From: Flectobacillus rivi | GTDB lineage: Bacteria; Bacteroidota; Bacteroidia; Cytophagales; Spirosomataceae | DNA: 64,000 nt | NCBI RefSeq assembly: GCF_030056655.1 | Contig: NZ_JASHIE010000015.1 | Span: forward strand, 129,649-193,648 | Direction: 5' to 3' | In this document: in pieces, positions 1-7,228 of the stretch | Layout: every line of letters begins with the position of its first letter | How positions within the stretch are numbered: the stretch's first letter is position 1 | Position numbers and translations under genes: made by a program | The notes under the pieces: model-generated | The model's input: only the letters and a program-made list of their open reading frames with translations | What the model was told of the DNA's origin: nothing | Databases searched by the model: none

Positions 1-1122
1 GCAACCCATCACCAATTTACCCCAAGTGCCTATATCTACAATCAATATTCGCAAAGCATAAACACCGATAGAATTAAGCAAACCAATGGTATAGAAAGCG
101 CTATTTATCTTGAAGACACTTGGCGTATTTCAGAAAAAATGCAGGTACGTGCTGGCTTAAGAGCCTCCAATTATTTTGTAGATAGCAAAGCTTACCATAA
201 TCTCGAACCTCGCTTGAATGCTTCTTTTCAGGCTACTAAAAATTTGAGCATTACGGCTTCTTACGCAAGAATGAGCCAGTATTTGCACTTATTATCCAAT
301 TCATCATTAGACTTGCCAACAGACCTATGGGTTTCGTCAGGTTCCAAAATTCCTCCTCAACGCTCAGACCAAGTGACTTTGGGTTTTACCAAAAACTTCA
401 GCAACTCTCCTTTTTCTTTATCTGTAGAAGGTTATCATAAATCTTTAGAAAACGTGATTGGATACAAGGATGGAGCCAGTTTTTTACTATTAGACATCAA
501 AGCCAATAAACGATTGGATGGCTCTAACTGGGAAGACAATATTGCTATAGGCACTGGAAAGTCCTACGGAATGGAAGTTTTGCTACAGAAAAACACAGGT
601 CGCCTAACAGGCTGGATTAGTTATACGTTGTCGCAGGTCAAACATCGTTTTGCTGACCTAAACAATGGGAAAGAGTTTTTCCCTCGCTACGACCGTCGTC
701 ATGCTTTATCGTTGGTTGGTATTTATCAGCTCAAGCCTCATATTACCTTGTCTGGTTCGTGGATTTATGCCACAGGCAATACCCTGACTGTTCCTATTGG
801 GCAATATATACCCGAAACGCATCAGTTCCCTGTCCAGTCAGACTACCCACCTTCAGGTGGATCGCTTATAGTGGCACGTGTTTATGATGAAAGAGGAAAC
901 TTTAAAGCAGCTGACTATCATCGTTTGGATGTGAATGTTCGTTTTTCAAAACAAAAGAAAAAATTTCTGCGTGTCTGGGAGTTGGGCGTATTCAATGCTT
1001 ACAACCGTGTAAATCCTTTTTACTATGAAAGTCAAGACGCTCCTAATTCGACACAGCGTAAACTTTACCGCAGAGGTTTATTTCCTATTATTCCATCTAT
1101 TAGTTATCAAATCAAATTCTAA
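1..1122 (+). CDS. TonB-dependent outer membrane receptor, C-terminal part (5' end outside window)
   Basis: The reading frame is open from base 1, so the gene starts before the window; about 373 C-terminal residues are present. The sequence alternates short aromatic-rich strands typical of an outer-membrane beta-barrel, has a barrel-like YDRRHALSL segment, and ends in an aromatic-rich strand (SYQIKF), as barrels that need BAM assembly do. It is followed after 3 bases by a DUF4249 lipoprotein, a pairing common in Bacteroidota, where the receptor imports a large substrate with TonB energy. The plug domain and any carboxypeptidase-like N-terminal domain are not visible, and the substrate cannot be told. 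Family assignment is by composition and context. Confidence 0.85.
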   Translation, partial: ATHHQFTPSAYIYNQYSQSINTDRIKQTNGIESAIYLEDTWRISEKMQVRAGLRASNYFVDSKAYHNLEPRLNASFQATKNLSITASYARMSQYLHLLSNSSLDLPTDLWVSSGSKIPPQRSDQVTLGFTKNFSNSPFSLSVEGYHKSLENVIGYKDGASFLLLDIKANKRLDGSNWEDNIAIGTGKSYGMEVLLQKNTGRLTGWISYTLSQVKHRFADLNNGKEFFPRYDRRHALSLVGIYQLKPHITLSGSWIYATGNTLTVPIGQYIPETHQFPVQSDYPPSGGSLIVARVYDERGNFKAADYHRLDVNVRFSKQKKKFLRVWELGVFNAYNRVNPFYYESQDAPNSTQRKLYRRGLFPIIPSISYQIKF

Positions 1123-1125
1123 CCT

Positions 1126-1989
1126 ATGAAAAAGTGTATCTATCTTTTTGTCCTACTGCTCACGATGTGTAGTTGTGAAAACTTTGGTGTTTTTGAGGAA
1201 GATTCTATCGTAAAATCAACCACCCAGCCCTATGTATTATGTTTTTTATCGCCTCAAGATACCGTCATTCAGGTGACAGTCAAAATGACGACACCCACTG
1301 TCGGCGAGGGCTCAGGCACTTCAAATCAATACATTAGTAATGCTAGAGTAATTTTAAGAAATGAACAAAATCAAGAGGTAATTCTTCAGTGGAATGAACA
1401 GTTGAAAAAATATATTTCGTCAAAAAACTTTTTCAAAATTGAAGCTCATAAGCAATATCGCTTATTAGTCACTACACCCAAGGGAGATAGCGTTTCTGCC
1501 AGTTGTATCATTCCTAGCACGATTGACTCCAATACGGTCTCTGTAACCAGAGCGACTTTTAATCTTGAAAATCCTATGGCTTCTTTGCCATACTATTTAC
1601 GGTGGAAAGATATTGGAAACGAGAAAAACTATTATGCTGCTTTTGGTCTCAACTATGAAACAGATACACTTGAACACAAGACCTATCTTACAGGTGTAGA
1701 TGCGCAGCGAACTATTTCTGACGACAATATTCAAAATGGCATAATCGAATATCCGATTGTAGGCGGTATCTATCCTTACAAAAGATTGGAGAAAAGCCAT
1801 ACAGGTAATTTTATGTTTTATATCTGTCAGACCGACGAGCATTATTATCGTTACCACAAAGAGTTTTCACAAATCAATGACCTCTCCAGTAGTGAGCCCA
1901 TGAAGCTATATTCAAACATGATAGGGGGATATGGCGTTTTTGCTGGCTACAACGGCGTAATGCTGAGAGCAGACAAATGGTACGAATAG
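1126..1989 (+). CDS. DUF4249 family lipoprotein
   Basis: 287 residues. A lipoprotein signal peptide is visible: basic start, hydrophobic stretch, then M-C-S-C with Cys17 as the likely lipidated residue. The body resembles the DUF4249 family (an Ig-like N-terminal part with VLCFLSPQDT-like start, then the part containing the Y-x-R-W/YLRWKD segment). The gene begins 3 bases after the receptor stop, so the two are almost certainly one transcript. Family members accompany TonB-dependent receptors in Bacteroidota and are presumed outer-membrane partners; no enzymatic role is known. Downstream there is a family-A inverted repeat before the convergent regulator gene. Confidence 0.8.
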   Translation: MKKCIYLFVLLLTMCSCENFGVFEEDSIVKSTTQPYVLCFLSPQDTVIQVTVKMTTPTVGEGSGTSNQYISNARVILRNEQNQEVILQWNEQLKKYISSKNFFKIEAHKQYRLLVTTPKGDSVSASCIIPSTIDSNTVSVTRATFNLENPMASLPYYLRWKDIGNEKNYYAAFGLNYETDTLEHKTYLTGVDAQRTISDDNIQNGIIEYPIVGGIYPYKRLEKSHTGNFMFYICQTDEHYYRYHKEFSQINDLSSSEPMKLYSNMIGGYGVFAGYNGVMLRADKWYE

Positions 1990-1995
1990 TAGTGG

Positions 1996-2208
1996 CTATT
2001 GCGGATTTGGGATTTCAGATTGCGGAAATATACTTAAGTAGAAAGGAAGGATTAAATCAATAGTATACCTGAGGTGCAGCTAGGACATAACATTTTGATT
2101 ATGAACACCTTCAAATAACCGATATACTATTAACTAATAACGTCTTCCGACTTATAATTTAAAAAGTGGGCTATACTTCCGAAATCCAATATCTGAAATC
2201 CGCAATAG
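1996..2208. repeat. Dispersed inverted repeat, family A copy 1
   Basis: Ends are identical 13-bp inverted repeats (CTATTGCGGATTT at 1996-2008 and its complement at 2196-2208), with further imperfect pairing inward (AATAGTATA near 2060 with TATACTATT near 2125). Related copies lie at 4887-4995 and 37434-37567. It fills the gap between two convergent genes. No open reading frame inside. Confidence 0.7.
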
Positions 2209-2217
2209 TTTAAATTC

Positions 2218-2796
2218 TTACTTATTATGCTTACCAAGGCGGCTCAAGGTTTCGCGAGAAACGCCCAGATAGGCTGCAATCAAGGTTTTTGAAACCCTTT
2301 GGAAGAGTTGTGGATATTGAGTCAAAAGTAAATCGTACTTTTCTTGAGCTGAGTTTTGCAATAAAGACAAAATACGTTTTTGGAGTGCTACATAACCAGC
2401 ATTAGACTTTTTCCTAAAAAAGTGTTCCATTGAATGCCACTTGCGACAAATTTCCTCACGTGCTTCGTAGGTAAGCTCCAATACTTCACAGGGCTCTAGG
2501 GCTTCTACGCACATAGTGGCACGTGCCTGCGAAGCGTGTGCAGGGAAATCTGAAACCCACCAACTTTCTAAGGCAAATTGTACGATATGCTCACGCCCAT
2601 GCTCGTCGTGACAAAAGGTTTTGAGGCACCCCTTTACCACAAAATATTCTTGTAAAACAGTTTCTCCACCACGAATGAGCAGATCTTTTCTTTTGACCTG
2701 TTTGGGTTTAAAGAAAGTAAAAACCTCTTCGAATGTATCTTCGTCAATCTCAACAATTTCGGCAATATGGTTTCGTAAAAAAGTCTTTGCATCCAT
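2218..2796 (-). CDS. Crp/Fnr family transcriptional regulator
   Basis: 192 residues when started at the second Met (2796); an upstream ATG at 2811 lies between the promoter boxes and is rejected. Residues about 20-110 form a cyclic-nucleotide-binding-type beta-roll, and about 140-192 a winged helix. The recognition helix reads S-R-E-T-L-S-R (180-186), the same R-E-x3-R pattern by which E. coli CRP reads TGTGA. The phosphate-binding cassette is not conserved: the segment around residues 78-95 lacks the G-E-L and R-S/T pair, so cAMP binding is unlikely and the effector is unknown. A TGTGA-N6-TCACA operator lies at 6176-6191, upstream of an ene-reductase in the same gene cluster. Promoter and a 28-bp palindrome directly precede the start. 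Confidence 0.9.
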   Translation of the reverse strand: MDAKTFLRNHIAEIVEIDEDTFEEVFTFFKPKQVKRKDLLIRGGETVLQEYFVVKGCLKTFCHDEHGREHIVQFALESWWVSDFPAHASQARATMCVEALEPCEVLELTYEAREEICRKWHSMEHFFRKKSNAGYVALQKRILSLLQNSAQEKYDLLLTQYPQLFQRVSKTLIAAYLGVSRETLSRLGKHNK

Positions 2797-2800
2797 AAAA

Positions 2801-2830
2801 CAAAAATACATTGGTATCGACGAATACCAA
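2801..2830 (-). promoter_or_regulatory. Promoter of the Crp/Fnr regulator
   Basis: On the minus strand a TTG (2830-2828) and a TATTTTTG box (2808-2801) are separated by exactly 19 bases, matching the Bacteroidota housekeeping promoter. The expected transcription start falls at about the ATG at 2796, so the mRNA may be leaderless. Confidence 0.65.
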
Positions 2831-2834
2831 TGTA
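2807..2834. promoter_or_regulatory. 28-bp palindrome across the regulator's promoter
   Basis: Perfect 11-bp arms (TACATTGGTAT at 2807-2817, complement at 2824-2834) around a 6-bp centre. The palindrome covers the -33 box and spacer and touches the -7 box, the position of a repressor operator. It does not resemble a CRP half-site, so it may serve another factor. Confidence 0.5.
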
Positions 2835-2913
2835 TGGAGGCAAAAGATGTATTATTGAGTGAGTGATGGTAAGTTGAGGGGTTGGGATAAAACCCTTTTT
2901 TCTAAATCTCCAA

Positions 2914-4035
2914 TCACCCATTCACCAACTGTTCTTCCTCGTAAGTCTTCCAGTCTATATACCCTTCCAACATCAAGCCATAATGTAGTGCTCGGTTGGG
3001 TGGGGTCATTGGCCAATTGTTCTTGAGGCGTTCCACCAAGTCTGGATTGGCGATAAAGTCTTCTCCAAAACCAGCCAAATCAATCAAATTAGTATCGATA
3101 AGTTCTTGTGATTTCTGACGATTCATACCTCCTGCCAAAATAATTACGCCCTTATACCAAGTACGAAAACGCGACAAGAATCCATCAGGCAAAGCATAAC
3201 TACCTCTCGATTGTTGGTCCATGAGATGGATAAATGCAATGCCTCTTTTGTATAACTCTTCAGCTAGATACTGATAGGTTGAGTCTATTTCGTCATAATG
3301 TGGCAACTCGTGCATACCTCCATAGGGGGTCAAACGAATAGCTACTTTTGAAGCACCAATTTCGGCAATACAAGCATCTATAGCTTCGAGCAAAAATCTT
3401 GAGCGATTTTGAATCGTACCACCATATTCATCGGTACGATTATTAATCATTGGATTTAAGAACTGCTCAATCAAATAGCCATTTGCTCCGTGAAGCTCTA
3501 CCCCATCAAAGCCTGCTTCGATGGCATTTTTGGCAGCTTTTGCAAAATCTTGTACTACTTCTTTTACCTCCTCAGTCGTCAAAGCACGAGGTTTTGAACA
3601 TTTCACAAAGGTCTCTTTCCCATTTTCATCATATCCCCAAGCAAAAGAATTTTCTGCTTGAATATCCGACGCCCCTACTGGCGCCTGACCATTGGGCTGA
3701 TTGGATACGTGCGACACACGTCCGACATGCCACAACTGGGTAAAGATTTTTGCACCTTTTTGATGTACTGCCGAAGTTACTTTTTTCCAACCTTCAACTT
3801 GTTTAGCAGTATAAAGCCCAGGGATATGTAGTACTCCCATAGCCGTATTCGAAATGGCTGTTCCTTCGGTAATGATAAGTCCAGCGCCTGATCTTTGCTG
3901 ATAATAAAGTGCATTATTATCATTTGGAATGCCATCGAAATTGCGCGCACGTGTCATGGGCGCCATCACAATTCTATTTTTCAATGCCAATGTTCCAACC
4001 GTAGTTGGTGCGAATAGATTGATTGTTGAGTTCAT
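2914..4035 (-). CDS. Alkene reductase (Old Yellow Enzyme family)
   Basis: 373 residues, the normal length. OYE features in order: N-terminal RIVMAPMTRAR (FMN-binding strand), LWHVGRVSH near 101-109, the catalytic H-x-x-N-x-Y as His182, Asn185 and Tyr187 in HGANGYL, the NRTDEYGG loop at about 198-205, and AGG...GFGEDFIANPDL near the C-terminus for flavin phosphate binding. The family reduces activated C=C bonds (enones, maleimides, nitro compounds) using NAD(P)H and FMN in the cytoplasm. It lies 93 bp downstream of the regulator's promoter region and is followed upstream by the DJ-1-like gene. The last codons and stop lie within a degenerate repeat. The physiological substrate cannot be told. 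Confidence 0.92.
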   Translation of the reverse strand: MNSTINLFAPTTVGTLALKNRIVMAPMTRARNFDGIPNDNNALYYQQRSGAGLIITEGTAISNTAMGVLHIPGLYTAKQVEGWKKVTSAVHQKGAKIFTQLWHVGRVSHVSNQPNGQAPVGASDIQAENSFAWGYDENGKETFVKCSKPRALTTEEVKEVVQDFAKAAKNAIEAGFDGVELHGANGYLIEQFLNPMINNRTDEYGGTIQNRSRFLLEAIDACIAEIGASKVAIRLTPYGGMHELPHYDEIDSTYQYLAEELYKRGIAFIHLMDQQSRGSYALPDGFLSRFRTWYKGVIILAGGMNRQKSQELIDTNLIDLAGFGEDFIANPDLVERLKNNWPMTPPNRALHYGLMLEGYIDWKTYEEEQLVNG

Positions 4036-4055
4036 TTTTTAAAAGGTTTAAGGGA

Positions 4056-4120
4056 ACAGGCACAGAGGCACAAAGTGTAAAATGAATTTAAAGTCAATCC
4101 CTCTGTGCCTTTGAACCTGT
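4056..4120. repeat. Inverted repeat family C copy 1 (hairpin)
   Basis: Perfect 10-bp arms GGCACAGAGG (4059-4068) and complement (4100-4109), with extra complementary blocks outside (ACAGG/CCTGT). It shares the GGCACA(A/G)AGG motif with the hairpin at 6222-6280. It separates the DJ-1-like gene from the downstream reductase and could act as a partial terminator. Confidence 0.6.
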
Positions 4121-4128
4121 ACACTTTA

Positions 4129-4872
4129 TCACTTATTCTTCAATACAAGAACCACTTCCTCTGCCATTTTCTTTGCAGATTGAGGGTTTTGACCTGTTAT
4201 TAATTTGCCATCTACTACTACATATTCAGACCATGCTGGAGCAGAGGAATAATGGACACCACGTTTTTTGAGTTCGTCTTCTAAAGAAAATGGTACAACT
4301 TTCTCTAGTTTCACGGCAATTTCTTCCTCATTTGAAAAACCTGCTACATTTTTTCCTTCTAGTAAATAGCGATTATTGCCCAAACGAATATTCAATAAGC
4401 CTGAAGGTCCGTGACAAACAGCACTAACCACACCGCCTTTTTCATAAATTTTACTCGCTATTTTGGCTAATTCCTCATTATTGGGAAAATCCCACATGGT
4501 ACCATGTCCTCCTGCATAATGAATGGCTAGGTAGTTCGAGGCTTTTACTTGTTTGGGTGTAAGTGTATGATCTAACTTGTTTTTGTAAACAGCATTTTCC
4601 CAAAACTCTTTATTTACTTGGTCTGTCAAATCAAATCCGTCAACAGGAGGCTGCCCGCCTTGTGGACTTACAAAGTCAACTTCGTAACCAGCTTTGGTAA
4701 ATACTTCCCAAGGGTGACTTACTTCGCTCAAATAATATCCTGTTTGTTTCCCAGTATTACCTAATTCGGCATGACTTGAAAGCACCATTAAGATTTTTCC
4801 TTTTGATTTTGTCTGGGCAATACCCCAGAAGGACAACACGCTCAGAGCGATTGTCAATACGATGTTTTTCAT
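4129..4872 (-). CDS. DJ-1/PfpI superfamily protein, Hsp31-like, exported
   Basis: 247 residues from the Met at 4872; the longer frame to 4971 runs through repeat sequence and would hide the signal peptide. Residues 1-20 (MKNIVLTIAL... ending in AQ) form a Sec signal peptide, so the product is probably periplasmic. The fold has the nucleophile elbow AVCHGPSG with Cys153 and His154, an acidic residue in the HAELG segment (about Glu36) and the AGGHGTMWD loop, as in Hsp31-type class I amidotransferase-like proteins. Relatives act as glyoxalase III, deglycase or holding chaperone; which applies here is unknown. It lies between two ene-reductases, suggesting a shared role against reactive carbonyl or electrophilic compounds. 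Confidence 0.85.
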   Translation of the reverse strand: MKNIVLTIALSVLSFWGIAQTKSKGKILMVLSSHAELGNTGKQTGYYLSEVSHPWEVFTKAGYEVDFVSPQGGQPPVDGFDLTDQVNKEFWENAVYKNKLDHTLTPKQVKASNYLAIHYAGGHGTMWDFPNNEELAKIASKIYEKGGVVSAVCHGPSGLLNIRLGNNRYLLEGKNVAGFSNEEEIAVKLEKVVPFSLEDELKKRGVHYSSAPAWSEYVVVDGKLITGQNPQSAKKMAEEVVLVLKNK

Positions 4873-4886
4873 AAAATAAATAATTT

Positions 4887-4995
4887 GATTGTGGATTTCG
4901 GATGGTGGATTGCGGAAGAGTAATCTACTTTTTAAGTTATGTTTTGTAAAAAATAAAAGTATTTCCTGCATTTCCGAAATCAGAAATCCCCAATC
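4887..4995. repeat. Dispersed inverted repeat, family A copy 2
   Basis: Arms GATTGTGGATTTC (4887-4899) and GAAATCCCCAATC (4983-4995) pair at 12 of 13 positions, with additional GGAA/TTCC blocks inside. Same sequence style as copies at 1996-2208 and 37434-37567. It fills most of the gap upstream of the DJ-1-like gene. Confidence 0.6.
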
Positions 4996-5015
4996 CGAAA
5001 TTGTTAGAGCCTAGC

Positions 5016-6119
5016 TCATTCACTAAATACGCCATAGTCTGTGTATCCTGTAGCACCACCTCCAAAGTATTTGGTGCGGTCGCCTTCGTTGAGAGGCCAG
5101 TCATTTTGCAATCTGGCAGGTAAGTCTGGATTAGCAATAAACGGACGACCAAAAGCAATCATATCTGCCCATCCTTCCGCCAAGGCTTTTTCTGCACGCT
5201 CCTTACTATACTTTCCTGCGTAAATCATGGTACCTTTAAACGCACGACGAAGTGCAGTTTTGAAAGCAATAGGCATATCTGGTGCATTATCCCAATCTGC
5301 TTCAGCAATATGGATATATGCTACACCCAAATCTTGTAGCAAAGTTGCCGCTGCCAAGTACGTTTCTTCAGGGTTATCATCGACACAGCCTTGCAGTGTA
5401 GTCAAAGGCGCTAACCTTACTCCTACACGCTCTTTACCCACCACTTGACAAAGAACCTCTACAACTTCCTTCAAAAAACGAAGTCGGTTTTCCAAGCTTC
5501 CTCCATACTCGTCGGTGCGAGTATTGGCTTGACTGTCGATAAATTGATTGATAAGATATCCATTGGCTGCATGTAGCTCTACTCCGTCAAAACCAGCATC
5601 TAGCGCATTTTGAGCAGCTTTAGCAAAGTCTTGGATAATTGACTTGATTTCAGGAATGGTTAAAGGACGAGGAGCTGAGTGTTGAATCATACCACCAACA
5701 CCCGCTTCTGGGCCTTTATTTTCTGGATCGATAAATACTTTTACCCCCTCAGCTACTAGAGGCGATGAAGATACTGGCGCTTGACCATCGGGTTGTAAAG
5801 AAGTGTGCGATACCCGCCCAACATGCCATAGTTGAGCAAACATTACTCCGCCATGTTGATGAACGGCGTTTGTGACTTTTTTCCAGCCTGCTACTTGTTC
5901 TGGCGTATAAATCCCAGGAGTCCAAGCGTAGCCTTGACCTTGCTTAGATATTTGTGTTCCTTCCGAAATAATTAAACCTGCAGATGCTCTTTGGCTGTAA
6001 TACTCGGCCATTAGATCGGTTGCTACGTCACCTTTTGCAGCTCTCGAACGTGTCATAGGTGGCATGACAATACGATTCTTAAGCGAAATATTTCCTAACG
6101 AATATGACTTAAATAACAT
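5016..6119 (-). CDS. Alkene reductase (Old Yellow Enzyme family), second copy
   Basis: 367 residues from the Met at 6119 (MLFKSYSLGNISLKNRIV); the longer frame adds 12 residues lacking family similarity. Contains RIVMPPMTRSR, LWHVGRVSH, catalytic His183, Asn186 and Tyr188 in HAANGYL, NTRTDEYGG and AFGRPFIANPDL, the NemA-like order. It reduces activated alkenes with FMN and NAD(P)H. It differs clearly from the neighbouring reductase (2914-4035), so the pair is an old duplication or two acquisitions with distinct substrates. A CRP-type operator is centred about 64 bp upstream of the start codon, which suggests control by the Crp/Fnr protein of this cluster. Confidence 0.93.
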   Translation of the reverse strand: MLFKSYSLGNISLKNRIVMPPMTRSRAAKGDVATDLMAEYYSQRASAGLIISEGTQISKQGQGYAWTPGIYTPEQVAGWKKVTNAVHQHGGVMFAQLWHVGRVSHTSLQPDGQAPVSSSPLVAEGVKVFIDPENKGPEAGVGGMIQHSAPRPLTIPEIKSIIQDFAKAAQNALDAGFDGVELHAANGYLINQFIDSQANTRTDEYGGSLENRLRFLKEVVEVLCQVVGKERVGVRLAPLTTLQGCVDDNPEETYLAAATLLQDLGVAYIHIAEADWDNAPDMPIAFKTALRRAFKGTMIYAGKYSKERAEKALAEGWADMIAFGRPFIANPDLPARLQNDWPLNEGDRTKYFGGGATGYTDYGVFSE

Positions 6120-6175
6120 AACCCATGTTGTTTTGATTGATGTTACAAAGTTCATACAAAGTAGGCACTCGAACC

Positions 6176-6191
6176 TGTGACCTAGGTCACA
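6176..6191. promoter_or_regulatory. CRP/FNR-type operator TGTGACCTAGGTCACA
   Basis: A perfect 16-bp palindrome of the form TGTGA-N6-TCACA; the flanks extend the symmetry to 24 bp (6172-6195) with one mismatched pair. It lies 57 bp upstream of the second ene-reductase. The Crp/Fnr protein at 2218-2796 has the R-E-x3-R recognition helix that reads this half-site in E. coli CRP. Confidence 0.7.
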
Positions 6192-6221
6192 AGTTTACAC
6201 TACGTAGGGACAAAGGCAACA

Positions 6222-6280
6222 GGCACAAAGGCACAGAGTGTTATTTTATGAATCATAAACCCACTTTGTGCCTTTGTGCC
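6222..6280. repeat. Inverted repeat family C copy 2 (hairpin)
   Basis: 19-bp arms (6222-6240 and 6262-6280) built from GGCACAAAGGCACAGAGTG, pairing at 18 of 19 positions around a 21-base loop; a weaker outer block (AGGGACAAAG with CTTTGCCCCT) extends the stem. It lies between the reductase promoter region and the start of transcription units further along the minus strand, just after the GNAT stop. Confidence 0.7.
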
Positions 6281-6299
6281 TATGCCACTTTGCCCCTTT

Positions 6300-6782
6300 T
6301 TATATTTCCTTCACATAAAAATGTGTATCTACAACCATGATTGGGAAGCTTGATGGTAAATCTTGTTTGGGGATATAAGTAAAGCCATTTCTTTCATAAA
6401 AACGGATAGCAGCTTGTAAACGCTCTATTGTGCCAAGATAAAGATGTTGCATTTGTGCCTCTTGCGCCTTTGTTGTAAGTGTATCAAGCAGTTTTTGTGC
6501 AATGCCTAATTCTTTTCCTCTAAATTCCTTCTTCACAAACATTTTACGGATAGCACCAATTGGTCCGCCACAGTCAATGAGGGCAATGGAACCTACTACC
6601 TCATCGCCTTGAACAGCCACCCAAAAGTTGCCATTACCATGTTGATAAAAATTGGGTATTTCTAACAAATCGGGTTGGTCTTGGATAGTGATTGGCACCT
6701 GAAATTCCACTTGTTGAATAGTCAGAATCAAATTTACAATTTGCTCTGTGTCTTGCGATTGAAAAGTTCTAATTTGAATCAT
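6300..6782 (-). CDS. GNAT family N-acetyltransferase
   Basis: 160 residues from the Met at 6782 (MIQIRTFQSQDTEQIV); the longer frame to 6872 adds 30 residues of non-family sequence over a repeat-like stretch. GNAT features: N-terminal beta strand, central VVGSIALIDCGG, then the acetyl-CoA pyrophosphate loop KKEFRGKELGIAQKLL (R/Q-x-x-G-x-G/A variant R-G-K-E-L-G), and YLGTIERLQAAIRFYERNGF near the C-terminus. It transfers acetyl from acetyl-CoA to an unidentified amine. It is the most upstream gene of the minus-strand cluster, but the hairpin at 6222-6280 separates it from the reductase. Confidence 0.85.
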   Translation of the reverse strand: MIQIRTFQSQDTEQIVNLILTIQQVEFQVPITIQDQPDLLEIPNFYQHGNGNFWVAVQGDEVVGSIALIDCGGPIGAIRKMFVKKEFRGKELGIAQKLLDTLTTKAQEAQMQHLYLGTIERLQAAIRFYERNGFTYIPKQDLPSSFPIMVVDTHFYVKEI

Positions 6783-7071
6783 GGGATAGTATAAATGCTG
6801 AATTATGAGTTGCGAATTGTGAGTAAAAAATAAGATTGAATCATTTAGCTTTCGGTTATCAGCTATGGGCACTCGGTAAAATGTTTCTTTGGTTTCCTAG
6901 AAAAGAAAAGATATTAAACCTTTTATAGAGCATAATACATACAGCATAGTAATATAATTTTACTTAGTACTTCAAAATAAGTAATCACTTACGTAACTAT
7001 TTACGAAATTAAAAAAATGGATAAATAGTTCAACATTTTTACCTAATTTTTTTGATAAACTTGAATAAAAA

Positions 7072-7129
7072 AGCGCCGTAGGGGCAAAAGAACACTAACT
7101 ATCGTGAAGTCTTTCGCACCTACCGCGCT
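7072..7129. repeat. Imperfect hairpin AGCGCCGTAGG...CCTACCGCGCT
   Basis: Arms 7072-7090 and 7111-7129 pair at 16 of 19 positions around a 20-base loop. It is GC-rich in an AT-rich gap and has no T-tract suited to either neighbour, so it looks more like a repeat remnant than a terminator. Confidence 0.5.
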
Positions 7130-7163
7130 ATAAAAGGAATATAAGACAATATTTAATAACTTG

Positions 7164-7212
7164 TATTTTAGGCAAGGACAAAGGACAACTCATCACTCAC
7201 AACTCAAAACTC
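7164..7212. repeat. Dispersed repeat family D copy 1
   Basis: A 49-bp stretch TATTTTAGGCAAGGACAAAG... that recurs at 32032-32080 with about three differences. Both copies sit just beyond the stop codon of a minus-strand gene. Confidence 0.7.
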
Positions 7213-7228
7213 ATCACTTAAAACTCTC

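Larger units (their letters stand above)
6783..7228. other. Intergenic stretch with hairpin and repeat fragments
   Basis: Holds fragments related to family D (6795-6825, the TGAGTTGCGAATTGTGAGT style), an A+T-rich middle, an inverted repeat at 7072-7129 and the family D copy at 7164-7212. No gene seen. Confidence 0.5.
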
